DNA of 64,000 nucleotides from contig CALXBK010000002.1 of assembly GCA_944386545.1 (NCBI GenBank), positions 1-64,000 of the forward strand, given 5' to 3'. The notes below the pieces were generated by a model. The model worked only from the letters and a program-made list of their open reading frames with translations, made no database searches and was not told the DNA's origin. A program made the position numbers and the translations under genes. This DNA comes from an uncultured Ruminiclostridium sp. Lineage in GTDB: Bacteria; Bacillota; Clostridia; Oscillospirales; Ruminococcaceae. Shown here one piece after another: positions 33,134 to 42,412 of this stretch (position 1 is its first letter; every line of letters begins with the position of its first letter).

Positions 33134-34366
33134 TTGAATATTTTGAATATCATTTTGGGAATACTCTTATTTTTCCTTATCATTTTAGTGCATGAGCTCG
33201 GTCACTTTACGGCGGCTAAGCTGTGTAAAATGAAGGTTGCGGAGTTTTCAATCGGTATGGGACCGAGAATTTTAAAAAAGCAGTGGGGAGAAACGCTTTA
33301 CTCTTTCAAGGCTCTGCCGATAGGCGGCTCTGTCATGCTTGAAGAGGATATAGAAAGCGACGATCCGAGAAGCTTTCGCAATAAGCCTGTTTGGATGCGA
33401 ATAATCGTAATTGCGGCAGGGGCATTTATGAATTTCGTGCTCGGCTTTATTTTCTGTATTATTGCCGTGCTTTGTTCAAGCAATATAGCTACCACTACCG
33501 TTGCGGGATTTCAGGAGGGCGCGGTCAGCTCCTCTGTGCTTCAGCAGGACGATAAAATTCTCAAAATCAACGGCATGAGTATCTATACTACAATGGACAT
33601 ATCCTTCCAGCTTTCAAATTCCGAGTCAAGAGAAATAGGCTCGCCCTATTACACTTATGATTTTACCGTATTAAGGGACGGTCAGGTGCTTGAATTTGAG
33701 GATGTAAAGTTTGCCTCGGCTTCTTATGCAAAGCTTATTGCCGAATATAAACAGCTTGTAGGAGAGCAGGAGGGCTTTGCGGCGCTTCCTACGGAGTATT
33801 TTGATGTTTCGACAAACGGATATACCGAGGAGTTTTCTCAGCTTGAGGAACAGTCGCCCGAGTTTGCCGCCTCTTTTAAAGCTATAACTGAGCAATACAA
33901 AAAGAATTATGTAAACGAGCAGAACAGCTTATATCTTGATTTTATCGTTTACGGCGAGAAGCAAAATTTCTTTAATGTTATCGAAGCGGCGGGAGCAAAC
34001 TTCATTTCCTATGGCAGACTTGTATGGATAAGCTTTATAAATCTTATAAAGGGCACATACGGACTTAACGATTTATCGGGACCTATCGGAGTTATACAAA
34101 GCGTAAGTACCGTTGCTTCCTTCGGCTGGGGCTCTTTTATGACGCTTGCGGCGCTTATTGCAGTTAATATCGGTATAGTAAACCTGCTTCCGATACCCGC
34201 CATGGACGGCGGCAGACTGGTGTTCCTTGTAATTGAGCTTATTCGGAGAAAGCCGATTAAGGCAGAGCATGAGGGAATGGTGCATTTTGTCGGAATTGTA
34301 CTGCTTATGATTTTAATGCTGGTTATTACTTTCAACGATATACTAAGAATTTTTACAGGCGGATAG
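33134..34366 (+). CDS. rseP: Site-2 protease RseP/RasP
   Basis: Intramembrane zinc metalloprotease cutting anti-sigma factors, signal peptides and other single-pass proteins. HELGH is at about residues 20-24 in the first transmembrane helix, and NLLPIPAMDGGR lies near residue 355, with the third metal ligand. A PDZ-like domain lies between them, carrying an additional Gln/Glu-rich stretch (about residues 195-275) that makes the 410-residue protein somewhat long. The start is TTG at 33134, 7 nt after AGGAGG and 9 nt after the dxr stop. Confidence 0.95.
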   Translation: MNILNIILGILLFFLIILVHELGHFTAAKLCKMKVAEFSIGMGPRILKKQWGETLYSFKALPIGGSVMLEEDIESDDPRSFRNKPVWMRIIVIAAGAFMNFVLGFIFCIIAVLCSSNIATTTVAGFQEGAVSSSVLQQDDKILKINGMSIYTTMDISFQLSNSESREIGSPYYTYDFTVLRDGQVLEFEDVKFASASYAKLIAEYKQLVGEQEGFAALPTEYFDVSTNGYTEEFSQLEEQSPEFAASFKAITEQYKKNYVNEQNSLYLDFIVYGEKQNFFNVIEAAGANFISYGRLVWISFINLIKGTYGLNDLSGPIGVIQSVSTVASFGWGSFMTLAALIAVNIGIVNLLPIPAMDGGRLVFLVIELIRRKPIKAEHEGMVHFVGIVLLMILMLVITFNDILRIFTGG

Positions 34367-34377
34367 GAATTGATTAA

Positions 34378-35427
34378 ATGTGTAAGAGAAAGGTAAAGGT
34401 CGGCTCTCTCATTCTCGGCGGAGAGAAGATATACATTCAGTCCATGCTGAATGTTCCCGCAGATGATATAAACGGTAATATCGAGCAGGCGAAAAGGCTT
34501 GAAAAGGCAGGCTGTGAGATAATAAGGGCGGCAGTGCCGCAGGTAAAGAACGCAAAGCTGATTTACGAGCTTAAAAATGCGGTAAATATTCCTGTTGTGG
34601 CAGATATTCATTTCGATTACAAAATCGCTCTTGAATGTGCGGCGGCAGGTGCCGACAAAATCCGCATAAACCCCGGAAATATCGGCTCAAGGGATAAAGT
34701 AAAGGCGGTTGCCGATGCTTGCCGTGTACGCAATATTCCTATCAGAATAGGCGTAAACAGCGGCTCTGTTCAGCGTGAGCTTTTGCAGAAGTACGGCGGT
34801 CCTACCGCAAATGCGCTTGCACAAAGCGCGGCAATCCACGCTGAAATTTTAAGAGAGCTTGATTTTGACGATATTGTGCTGTCGGTTAAATCCTCCGATG
34901 TTAAGCTGATGGCTGAAAGCTACCGCATAATAAGTAAGATGTATGATTATCCGCTTCATCTCGGCGTTACCGAGGCGGGTACGAAAAGAATGGGTATAAT
35001 AAAATCCGCTGTCGGAATAGGCTCATTACTGCTTGACGGAATAGGCGACACGATAAGAGTATCGCTGACCGATGATCCCGTTGAGGAGGTTTACGCCGCA
35101 AAGGATATACTAAAGGCCGTCGGAATAGGAAGCGGCGTGACTGTCGTATCCTGCCCGACCTGCGGCAGAACAAGCATTGACCTTATTTCGCTTGCAAAAG
35201 AGGTCGAAGAAAAAACCAAGGATATAACACAGAATATAAAGATTGCCGTAATGGGCTGTGCCGTAAACGGTCCCGGAGAAGCACGGGAGGCTGATGTCGG
35301 TATTGCCGGCGGCAAGGGAGAGGGCATTATTTTCAGAAAAGGAGAAATAGTGCGCAAAGTTCCCGAAAACAAGCTTTTAGATGAATTGATGAAAGAAATA
35401 GACGAGATTATTAAAGATAAAGGATGA
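34378..35427 (+). CDS. ispG: 4-hydroxy-3-methylbut-2-enyl diphosphate synthase
   Basis: Iron-sulfur enzyme of the MEP isoprenoid pathway, making HMBPP. The 349-residue protein is the short bacterial two-domain form. Visible features include YIQSMLNVPADDINGNIEQ, VADIHFDYKIAL, KIRINPGNIG and the cluster Cys residues in SCPTCGRTSIDL and MGCAVNGPGEAREADVGIAGG. The ATG follows GGATAGGAA. It ends five bases before polC. Confidence 0.97.
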   Translation: MCKRKVKVGSLILGGEKIYIQSMLNVPADDINGNIEQAKRLEKAGCEIIRAAVPQVKNAKLIYELKNAVNIPVVADIHFDYKIALECAAAGADKIRINPGNIGSRDKVKAVADACRVRNIPIRIGVNSGSVQRELLQKYGGPTANALAQSAAIHAEILRELDFDDIVLSVKSSDVKLMAESYRIISKMYDYPLHLGVTEAGTKRMGIIKSAVGIGSLLLDGIGDTIRVSLTDDPVEEVYAAKDILKAVGIGSGVTVVSCPTCGRTSIDLISLAKEVEEKTKDITQNIKIAVMGCAVNGPGEAREADVGIAGGKGEGIIFRKGEIVRKVPENKLLDELMKEIDEIIKDKG

Positions 35428-35432
35428 TTTGA

Positions 35433-38400
35433 ATGGCACCGCTTTTAAAAGAGCTTATTAAGGAAACCGAATTTTCACCCGCGGTATCTGTCACAAGGGT
35501 TCTTTCGGTTTTGGTTGATGAAACTGACAAAAGTATTATTTTACAGCTTGAGTCGGACGAGCTTATACCCTATGATGAGCTTGAGGCCACGGCAAATATT
35601 GTTAAAAAAACGATTTCCGCTCCTTCTGTAAGGATTTATCCAAAATATGAAGCAAACCTTTTTGACACTTCCTATCTTAACGATATAATAAAGATAATGA
35701 AGGGTACATACGGCGTTATAAACGGATATATGGACGACGTACAGATAAACGATGACGGCGATACGTTTGAATTTACACTTATGCACGGCGGGCGTGATAT
35801 GCTCATTTCCGAAAAGCTTGACAAGGAAATCGAGAAGTTTGTAAACGGTGTATTTTCAAAGAAAATCAAGGTTTTGTTCACGGAGGGTGCTACCGTAGAC
35901 GCCGAGGAGCTGGAAAGACGCTATATTGAGGAGCTTTCAGAACAGCCGCTTCCCGATTTTGAGGGTATAAAAAGGCTTGCCGAGGAAAGAAGAAATTCAA
36001 AGCAATCCCGCAGAAAGGGAGAAAGACCTGAGCCGAGGAAAAAGCCTTCATCCGTTAAGATTTCATTTTTACCCGACAAGATGGACGAGGACGCTCTGGT
36101 TTATCTCGGAGATGAAATTACCGATACGCCTGTTTCCATATCATCACTTGCAGATGACTGTGATAAAATAACCGTTTATGGAGAAATTACCGAAACAGAG
36201 CATAAGGACACTAAAAACGGTGTATTTACCATTATCTCCGCAATTCTGAGAGATGATACCGGCTGTATTCCCGTAAAGATTTTCGCAAAGACGGAAAGCA
36301 TTGAGCTGTATTCGTTTTTTACGGACGGAAACGCATTTATCATTTCGGGCGCGTATAAGCTGGATACCTATATCAATCAGAAATGCCTTATACCCGATAA
36401 TATAACAATGGTTACGCTTAAAAGCGATTTTCAGGCAAGCGCACCCATGCCTCAGTTTGCTCCGATGTCGGCGTCGCCTGCAATGTCTGTACCCGCATCA
36501 AGGTTTTCCGTTGTTTCCGAGCCGGAAGAAATGGAGCTTATGTTCACTTCAGAGCATTTTGAAAGCAAAGCAAAGCTTGTCATGGGTAAGCCCATAAATG
36601 ATCCTCCCGTAGCTATGGAAAGCGTTATGAATGAATGTGACAGCGTTACGGTATGGGGAAAAATCTTTAATGTAGAGAGGAAAGAAACCAAAAGCGGAAA
36701 ATCGACGATAATAACCGCGGCGTTCAGCGACCGCACCTCGTCAATGATAATGAAGCTTTTTGTATATAACAGCAAGCTCGAAAGCTTCAGCTTTATAGAA
36801 AACGGCGTTATGATTTTAGCGGAAGGCAGTTATAAAATGGACGATTTTATGAAGTGCAACATCTTCACGCCCAATTCCGTTATGCTCGTAAGCGTCAAGG
36901 ACAGGACCGATGACGCCGAAACTAAGCGTGTTGAGCTTCACATGCACACCAATATGTCTGAAATGGACGCTGTAACGCCTCCCGCAAAGCTCATAAGGCA
37001 AGCTCATGCATGGGGACACAAGGCTGTCGCCATAACCGACCACGGCAATGTACAGGCATATCCCGAAGCAATGAACACCGTTGAGGACATCAATAAATCA
37101 GATCCCGATTTCAAGGTTATTTACGGCGTTGAAGCATATTTTATCAATGACGGCACTAAGGTTGTTGACGGCTGTGAGGGAATAAAAATCGACGACGAGA
37201 TTGTCATTTTTGATATTGAAACCACGGGGCTTTATCCTGCAAGCGACAGAATTACGGAAATCGGTGCGGTGAAGCTGAAGAATATGCAGGTTTGCGATGA
37301 GTTTTCGACCTTTGTAAACCCGATGATGCCTATTCCCTCAAACATTACTGAGCTTACGGGTATTACAGATGATATGGTTGCCGACGCGCCGACTGAGGAC
37401 ATTGCGGTTGCTGATTTTCTCAAATTCTGCGGAAACGCTCCCGTTGCGGCTCACAACGCATCATTTGATGTTTCCTTTATCAAAAGTACCGCTTTGAGAA
37501 TGAATGTTAAGTTTGAAAATCCCGTTGTAGATACTCTGCTTATATCCAAGGCGGCTCACAAGGGCATAAAAAATCATAAGCTTGATACCATAGCAAAATA
37601 CTACAAGCTCGGCGATTTTGACCATCACAGGGCAGTTGCCGACGCAAAAATGCTTTCGGATATATATATCCACATGGTAAACGATGCAAGAAAAAACGGC
37701 AAGCTTGAATACATAACCGATTTTAACGGAGCGTATGACAAGATTGATTTCAAGAGCCTGCCGTCTTATCATCAGATTATACTTGTAAAAAATAAGACAG
37801 GACTAAAAAATCTGTATAGGCTGATTTCCGACTCTCATCTCAATTACTTCTATAAAAAGCCGAGAATACCCAAATCTCTGCTTACTCAGTACAGAGAGGG
37901 ACTTATAATAGGAAGCGCCTGCGAAGCGGGAGAGCTGTTCAGGGCAATTCTTGAAAAAGCTCCGCAGGAAAAGATTGACGAGATAGCCTCCTTCTATGAT
38001 TACCTTGAAATACAGCCGATAGAGAACAATATGTTCCTGCTCAGAAGCGGTAAGGTGACAAGCGAAGAGGATTTAAGAGATTTAAACCGCGTAATTGTCG
38101 CTCTGGGCGAAAGACTCGGCAAGCCCGTTGTTGCTACCTGCGACGTTCACTTTATGGATGAAACGGACGGTGTATTCCGTGAAATTCTCCAGGCGGGACA
38201 GGGCTATGATGACTTTTTAAATCAGGCTCCGCTTTATTTCAGAACTACCGAGGAAATGCTCGCCGAGTTTGAATATCTCGGAAAAGAAAAGGCCTATGAG
38301 GTAGTAGTCGAAAACACCAACAAAATAGCGGATATGATTGAAGTAGTAAGACCTATCCCAAAGGGCACATATCCGCCTCATATCGAGGGCGCAGACGAGG

Positions 38401-40247
38401 AGCTGCAAAAGCTGTGCTGGGACAGAGCGCACGCATGGTACGGTGACGAGCTTCCCGACGTTGTTAAATCAAGACTTGAAAAGGAGCTTAATTCCATTAT
38501 CAAGCACGGCTTTGCGGTGCTTTACATGATTGCACAGAAGCTGGTTGCCTATTCCGAGCAAAACGGCTATCTTGTAGGCTCAAGAGGCTCGGTAGGCTCA
38601 TCTGTCGTTGCAATAATGGCGGGTATTTCGGAAGTAAACCCGCTTCCGCCTCATTACCGCTGTCCCAAGTGCAGACATAACGAGTTTATAGAGGGCGGCG
38701 AATACGGCTCCGGCTTTGATTTACCCCCGAAAAACTGCCCCGAGTGCGGCACGGATATGATTCGTGACGGTCACGATATACCCTTTGAAACCTTCCTCGG
38801 CTTTGACGGAGATAAATCCCCCGATATAGACCTTAACTTCTCAGGCGAAGTGCAAGGCAAGGTACACAGATACACCGAAGAGCTTTTCGGTAAGGATAAG
38901 GTGTTTAAAGCGGGTACTATTTCAGCTGTTCAGGAAAAAACTGCGGCAGGCTTTGTACGCAAATGGCTTGAGAAAAAGGGCATGACTGCAAACTCTGCCG
39001 AGATAAGCAGACTTGCGGCAGGCTGTACGGGCGTAAAGCGCACTACCTCTCAGCACCCCGGCGGAATGGTCGTTGTTCCCGGTAATTTTGATGTTTATGA
39101 TTTTACCCCTGTTCAGCATCCTGCGGATAAAGCGGAAAGCGGCATGATAACAACTCACTTCGACTTCCACGCTTTGCATGATACCATTCTTAAGCTTGAC
39201 GAGCTGGGACACGATGTGCCGACGCTGTATAAGCACCTTGAGGACATGACTGGCGTTAAAATTGCCGATGTTCCGACAACCGATCCTAAGGTTATGGAGC
39301 TGTTTACTTCTACTACCCCCCTCGGAATAACCGAGGAAGAGCTGGGAGTATCAAGCGGTACCTACGGTATCCCTGAATTTGGTACGCCCTTTACATTACA
39401 GATGTTAAAGGACGCACAGCCGAAGAAATTCTCGGACTTGCTCCAGATTTCGGGACTTTCACACGGTACCGACGTATGGCTCGGCAACGCAAAGGACCTT
39501 ATCGCAGACGGTACCTGCACGATTTCCGAGGTAATCGGATGTCGTGACGATATTATGGTGTACCTTATGCACAAGGGAGTTGAGCCGAAGCTTGCGTTCC
39601 AGATAATGGAGATTACCCGTAAGGGCAACGCAAAGAAAAAATTTGACGATGAGATATATAAGGCGTTTAAGGATAATAATGTTCCCGAATGGTACGTTGA
39701 AAGCTGTAAGAAGATAAAGTACATGTTCCCCAAGGCTCACGCCGCCGCTTATGTAATGGGCGCGGTAAAGCTCTGCTGGTTCAAGATTTACTATCCGTCG
39801 GAGTTTTACTCTGCACTTCTGACAAAGCATACCGAAAATATTGATATTCCTACCGTGCTTTCGGGCAAGGAAGGCGTAAGGCGTAAAATACAGCTTATAC
39901 AGTCAAATCCCGACGCTACCCCCAAGGAAGAAGCAATGCTTGACGCACTGTTTATAATTTACGAGATGATGCTCAGAGAAATTTCCTTCCTGCCGGTTGA
40001 TTATCTCAAATCAAGGGCGACCACCTATGCTTTGGAGGACGGAAATCTTCGTCTGCCGTTCCTTGCGGTTGACGGCTGCGGTGAAAACGCCGCAATAAAG
40101 CTAAAGGAAGTCATCGACAAGGGCGACTATATCTGTATAGAGGATATTCAGGCACAGTCGGGAATTAACAGCACGGTTATCTCCAAGCTGTGTGAGATGA
40201 ATGTTTTCGGTGATTTACCCATGTCGGCACAGATTTCATTCTTTTAA
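35433..40247 (+). CDS. polC: DNA polymerase III PolC with tandem OB-fold duplication
   Basis: Replicative polymerase of low-GC Gram-positives, with built-in proofreading. At 1604 residues it is about 150 longer than the usual 1430-1470. Domains in order: N-terminal domain (1-160); basic linker near 185-205; two similar OB-fold copies at about 223-350 and 379-500; PHP domain from about 502 (ELHMHTNMSEMDAV, ITDHGNVQAYPEA); DEDD exonuclease with FDIETTGLYP near 592; polymerase core with GSRGSVGSS near 1048, a CPKC...CPEC zinc site, and PDIDLNFS near 1129. The two OB copies share VYGEITETEHKDTKNG / VWGKIFNVERKETKSG and the (Y/F)..SGAYKLD / AEGSYKMD strands. The canonical enzyme has one copy. Confidence 0.96.
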   Translation: MAPLLKELIKETEFSPAVSVTRVLSVLVDETDKSIILQLESDELIPYDELEATANIVKKTISAPSVRIYPKYEANLFDTSYLNDIIKIMKGTYGVINGYMDDVQINDDGDTFEFTLMHGGRDMLISEKLDKEIEKFVNGVFSKKIKVLFTEGATVDAEELERRYIEELSEQPLPDFEGIKRLAEERRNSKQSRRKGERPEPRKKPSSVKISFLPDKMDEDALVYLGDEITDTPVSISSLADDCDKITVYGEITETEHKDTKNGVFTIISAILRDDTGCIPVKIFAKTESIELYSFFTDGNAFIISGAYKLDTYINQKCLIPDNITMVTLKSDFQASAPMPQFAPMSASPAMSVPASRFSVVSEPEEMELMFTSEHFESKAKLVMGKPINDPPVAMESVMNECDSVTVWGKIFNVERKETKSGKSTIITAAFSDRTSSMIMKLFVYNSKLESFSFIENGVMILAEGSYKMDDFMKCNIFTPNSVMLVSVKDRTDDAETKRVELHMHTNMSEMDAVTPPAKLIRQAHAWGHKAVAITDHGNVQAYPEAMNTVEDINKSDPDFKVIYGVEAYFINDGTKVVDGCEGIKIDDEIVIFDIETTGLYPASDRITEIGAVKLKNMQVCDEFSTFVNPMMPIPSNITELTGITDDMVADAPTEDIAVADFLKFCGNAPVAAHNASFDVSFIKSTALRMNVKFENPVVDTLLISKAAHKGIKNHKLDTIAKYYKLGDFDHHRAVADAKMLSDIYIHMVNDARKNGKLEYITDFNGAYDKIDFKSLPSYHQIILVKNKTGLKNLYRLISDSHLNYFYKKPRIPKSLLTQYREGLIIGSACEAGELFRAILEKAPQEKIDEIASFYDYLEIQPIENNMFLLRSGKVTSEEDLRDLNRVIVALGERLGKPVVATCDVHFMDETDGVFREILQAGQGYDDFLNQAPLYFRTTEEMLAEFEYLGKEKAYEVVVENTNKIADMIEVVRPIPKGTYPPHIEGADEELQKLCWDRAHAWYGDELPDVVKSRLEKELNSIIKHGFAVLYMIAQKLVAYSEQNGYLVGSRGSVGSSVVAIMAGISEVNPLPPHYRCPKCRHNEFIEGGEYGSGFDLPPKNCPECGTDMIRDGHDIPFETFLGFDGDKSPDIDLNFSGEVQGKVHRYTEELFGKDKVFKAGTISAVQEKTAAGFVRKWLEKKGMTANSAEISRLAAGCTGVKRTTSQHPGGMVVVPGNFDVYDFTPVQHPADKAESGMITTHFDFHALHDTILKLDELGHDVPTLYKHLEDMTGVKIADVPTTDPKVMELFTSTTPLGITEEELGVSSGTYGIPEFGTPFTLQMLKDAQPKKFSDLLQISGLSHGTDVWLGNAKDLIADGTCTISEVIGCRDDIMVYLMHKGVEPKLAFQIMEITRKGNAKKKFDDEIYKAFKDNNVPEWYVESCKKIKYMFPKAHAAAYVMGAVKLCWFKIYYPSEFYSALLTKHTENIDIPTVLSGKEGVRRKIQLIQSNPDATPKEEAMLDALFIIYEMMLREISFLPVDYLKSRATTYALEDGNLRLPFLAVDGCGENAAIKLKEVIDKGDYICIEDIQAQSGINSTVISKLCEMNVFGDLPMSAQISFF

Positions 40248-40335
40248 TCTATAATGATTTTATATAGTTTGCCGCTATGAATGTTACATTGTTTTGTGCA
40301 ATTGACCGAAATAGGTTAAACGTTACGATTTTTGA

Positions 40336-40364
40336 TTGACAAAATTTATTCTGTATGTTATCAT
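40336..40364 (+). promoter_or_regulatory. Promoter of the histidine operon
   Basis: TTGACA (40336-40341) with TATCAT at 40359-40364 (17-bp spacer). Confidence 0.65.
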
Positions 40365-40394
40365 AATGCTGTGATAGCGTGTTAGCATGATAAA

Positions 40395-40435
40395 GCGTTT
40401 GAGCCTTTTGAATTTAATTAAAGGGCTCATAACGC
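40395..40435 (+). promoter_or_regulatory. Long hairpin in the his operon leader
   Basis: GCGTTTGAGCCTTT (40395-40408) pairs with AAAGGGCTCATAACGC (40420-40435) with one bulge, in the 5' leader some 65 bp before hisZ. No T run follows, and I see no His-rich leader peptide and no T-box core, so it is not a standard attenuator. It may stabilise the transcript or bind a regulator. Confidence 0.5.
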
Positions 40436-40499
40436 CTGATTTTGCGTGTATAAATAAAAAACCTAAATTAAACGGTTATTACGGAAAGGGGAAGAGATA

Positions 40500-41723
40500 A
40501 TGAAAAGCTATGATTTAATCACTCCCGAGGGTACGAGAGATTTACTTTTTGAAGAGTGTAAGGTGCGTAAAGAAACCGAGGATATATTAAGGGATATTTT
40601 TACCTCTCACGGATACAGCGAGGTTATTACTCCTGCACTTGAATTTTACGATGTTTTCAACAACAAAACCCGAACATATTCGCAGGAGGAGATGTACAAG
40701 CTGACTGACGGAAAGGGCAGACTTCTTGTTTTGCGTCCCGACAGCACTATGCCTGTCGTACGTATTGCGGCGACAAGACTTAAGGACAGCGCATTTCCTT
40801 TAAAGCTTTTCTGCGCTCAGAATATATACCGCTGTAACCCCAAAATGGCAGGCAGAGATGATGAAATCATGCAAAGCGGCATTGAGATAATAGGCGGTGA
40901 GCAAAAGCGTTCCGATATTGAGGCACTCAGCCTTGCCGCACAGGTGCTCAACTGCTGTTCAAGCGGAGATGTACGTCTTGAAATAGGCGATATTGCCTTT
41001 TATGATTTGATAATAAGGCAGCTGAATATTTCAGAGGACGAAGAAATCACGGTAAGAAGCCTTGTAAGCTCTAAAAATACCCATGAGCTTACCCGACATC
41101 TTGACAGAATACTCGGTGCTGAAAGAGAAAACTCAAAATACGCCGAAATGCTGCTCAGACTTCCGACCTTGTTCGGTGGGGCAGAGGTATTCCCAAAGGC
41201 ACAGAAGCTGTTTCAAGGCACAGAGCTTGAACAGCGGCTGTCTGAGCTTAAGGAAACCTTTGACACGCTCTGCACCTTGCAGGCTGATGACAGGATTACC
41301 GTTGATTTAGGTCTTGTAAGCATGTGGGAATACTATACGGGTATAGTTTTCAGGGGATATATAGAGGAATACGGTCAGTCCGTAATTTCGGGCGGCAGAT
41401 ACGATACGCTTGTAGGAAACTTTACAAAAGAGGATATGCCTGCAATCGGCTTTGCCGCAAATCTCACCGCAATTGTTGACGCAAAGCTGAGAAAGAACGC
41501 CTATAAAAAGATTTCAAGAGCGGATATACTTGTCTATGCAGACGATAACAGCCTTATCAAGGGCATGAAATACTGTTCCGAGCTTATTTCTAAGGGCTAT
41601 AAAACGGAATTTAGCTCCTGCTCTGCACAGGAAGAGGCCGCAGACTATGCAAAGGCGGCAGGAATAAAGGAGCTGCATATCATAAGCTCAGAAAACGAGG
41701 AAACCCTTAAAATCATGCTTTAA
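40500..41723 (+). CDS. hisZ: ATP phosphoribosyltransferase regulatory subunit HisZ
   Basis: Catalytically inactive paralogue of histidyl-tRNA synthetase that forms a complex with short-form HisG and carries histidine feedback control. The 407-residue protein has the class II core (TPEGTRDLLFEE, LRPDSTMPVVRIA, RCNPKMAGRDDEIMQSGIEIIGG, SGGRYDTLVGNF). It starts the operon and is followed by a short HisG, the expected pairing. GGAAAGGGGAAG precedes the ATG. A true HisS is unlikely because the full anticodon-binding domain is not evident and the context is biosynthetic. Confidence 0.93.
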   Translation: MKSYDLITPEGTRDLLFEECKVRKETEDILRDIFTSHGYSEVITPALEFYDVFNNKTRTYSQEEMYKLTDGKGRLLVLRPDSTMPVVRIAATRLKDSAFPLKLFCAQNIYRCNPKMAGRDDEIMQSGIEIIGGEQKRSDIEALSLAAQVLNCCSSGDVRLEIGDIAFYDLIIRQLNISEDEEITVRSLVSSKNTHELTRHLDRILGAERENSKYAEMLLRLPTLFGGAEVFPKAQKLFQGTELEQRLSELKETFDTLCTLQADDRITVDLGLVSMWEYYTGIVFRGYIEEYGQSVISGGRYDTLVGNFTKEDMPAIGFAANLTAIVDAKLRKNAYKKISRADILVYADDNSLIKGMKYCSELISKGYKTEFSSCSAQEEAADYAKAAGIKELHIISSENEETLKIML

Positions 41724-41738
41724 GGTGCGGAGGACAAC

Positions 41739-42374
41739 ATGGAGGATAAAAAGACGATAAGAATTGCTCTTACAAAGGGCAGACTTGAAAAGGATACGGT
41801 AAATCTTTTTGAAAAGATAGGCTATGACGTTTCACAGCTTAAAAACAAGGGCAGGAGATTAGTGCTTGAAATTCCGGGAAGCGGAATTGAGGTTGTCCTT
41901 GCAAAGGCGGCAGATGTAATCACCTATGTCGAGCACGGTGTTTGCGACGTCGGCGTTGTCGGCAAGGATACGATAGACGAGCACGGCGGCAGATTTTTTG
42001 AAATCTTCGATCTTGGCTTCGGCAAATGCAGGTTTGCGCTTGCGGGAAAAAAGGGAGAGAATTTTTACGAGGGCTGTCAAGTTAAAACTATCGCAACAAA
42101 GTACCCCAACATTACAAGAAGATTTTTTCAAGCCAAGGCGATGGACATTGATATTGTCAAAATCGAGGGCTCTGTTGAGTTAGCTCCGCTTCTTGGACTT
42201 TCAAACGGTATAATTGATATAGTCGAAACGGGCACTACTCTCAAAGAAAACGGTCTTGAGGTTTACGAGTATGTTTCGGATATTTCCGCAAGAGTTATCG
42301 TAAACCCCGTTAGCATGAAGCTGAAAAAGAACAGTATAGAACAGCTTGTCTCCAAAATGAAAAACCAACTTTAA
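41739..42374 (+). CDS. hisG: ATP phosphoribosyltransferase, short form
   Basis: First enzyme of histidine synthesis, joining ATP and PRPP. At 211 residues it is the short form without the C-terminal regulatory domain, so it needs HisZ, encoded just upstream. Visible motifs are IALTKGRLEKDTVNLFEKIGYD, DVGVVGKDTIDEHG, and the PRPP-binding region GIIDIVETGTTLKENGLEV. CGGAGGAC precedes the ATG. Confidence 0.97.
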   Translation: MEDKKTIRIALTKGRLEKDTVNLFEKIGYDVSQLKNKGRRLVLEIPGSGIEVVLAKAADVITYVEHGVCDVGVVGKDTIDEHGGRFFEIFDLGFGKCRFALAGKKGENFYEGCQVKTIATKYPNITRRFFQAKAMDIDIVKIEGSVELAPLLGLSNGIIDIVETGTTLKENGLEVYEYVSDISARVIVNPVSMKLKKNSIEQLVSKMKNQL

Positions 42375-42412
42375 TTGCCATACATCAGAAATTTGAGAAA
42401 GGAATTGCCAAA

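Noticed and set aside
35433..40247. PolC start or length as a possible fusion of two genes
   Set aside because: One continuous frame with all PolC domains in the right order; the extra length is explained by the second OB-like copy.
40500..41723. Histidyl-tRNA synthetase (hisS)
   Set aside because: First gene of a his operon, followed by short-form hisG, which needs HisZ; the sequence fits the regulatory paralogue better.
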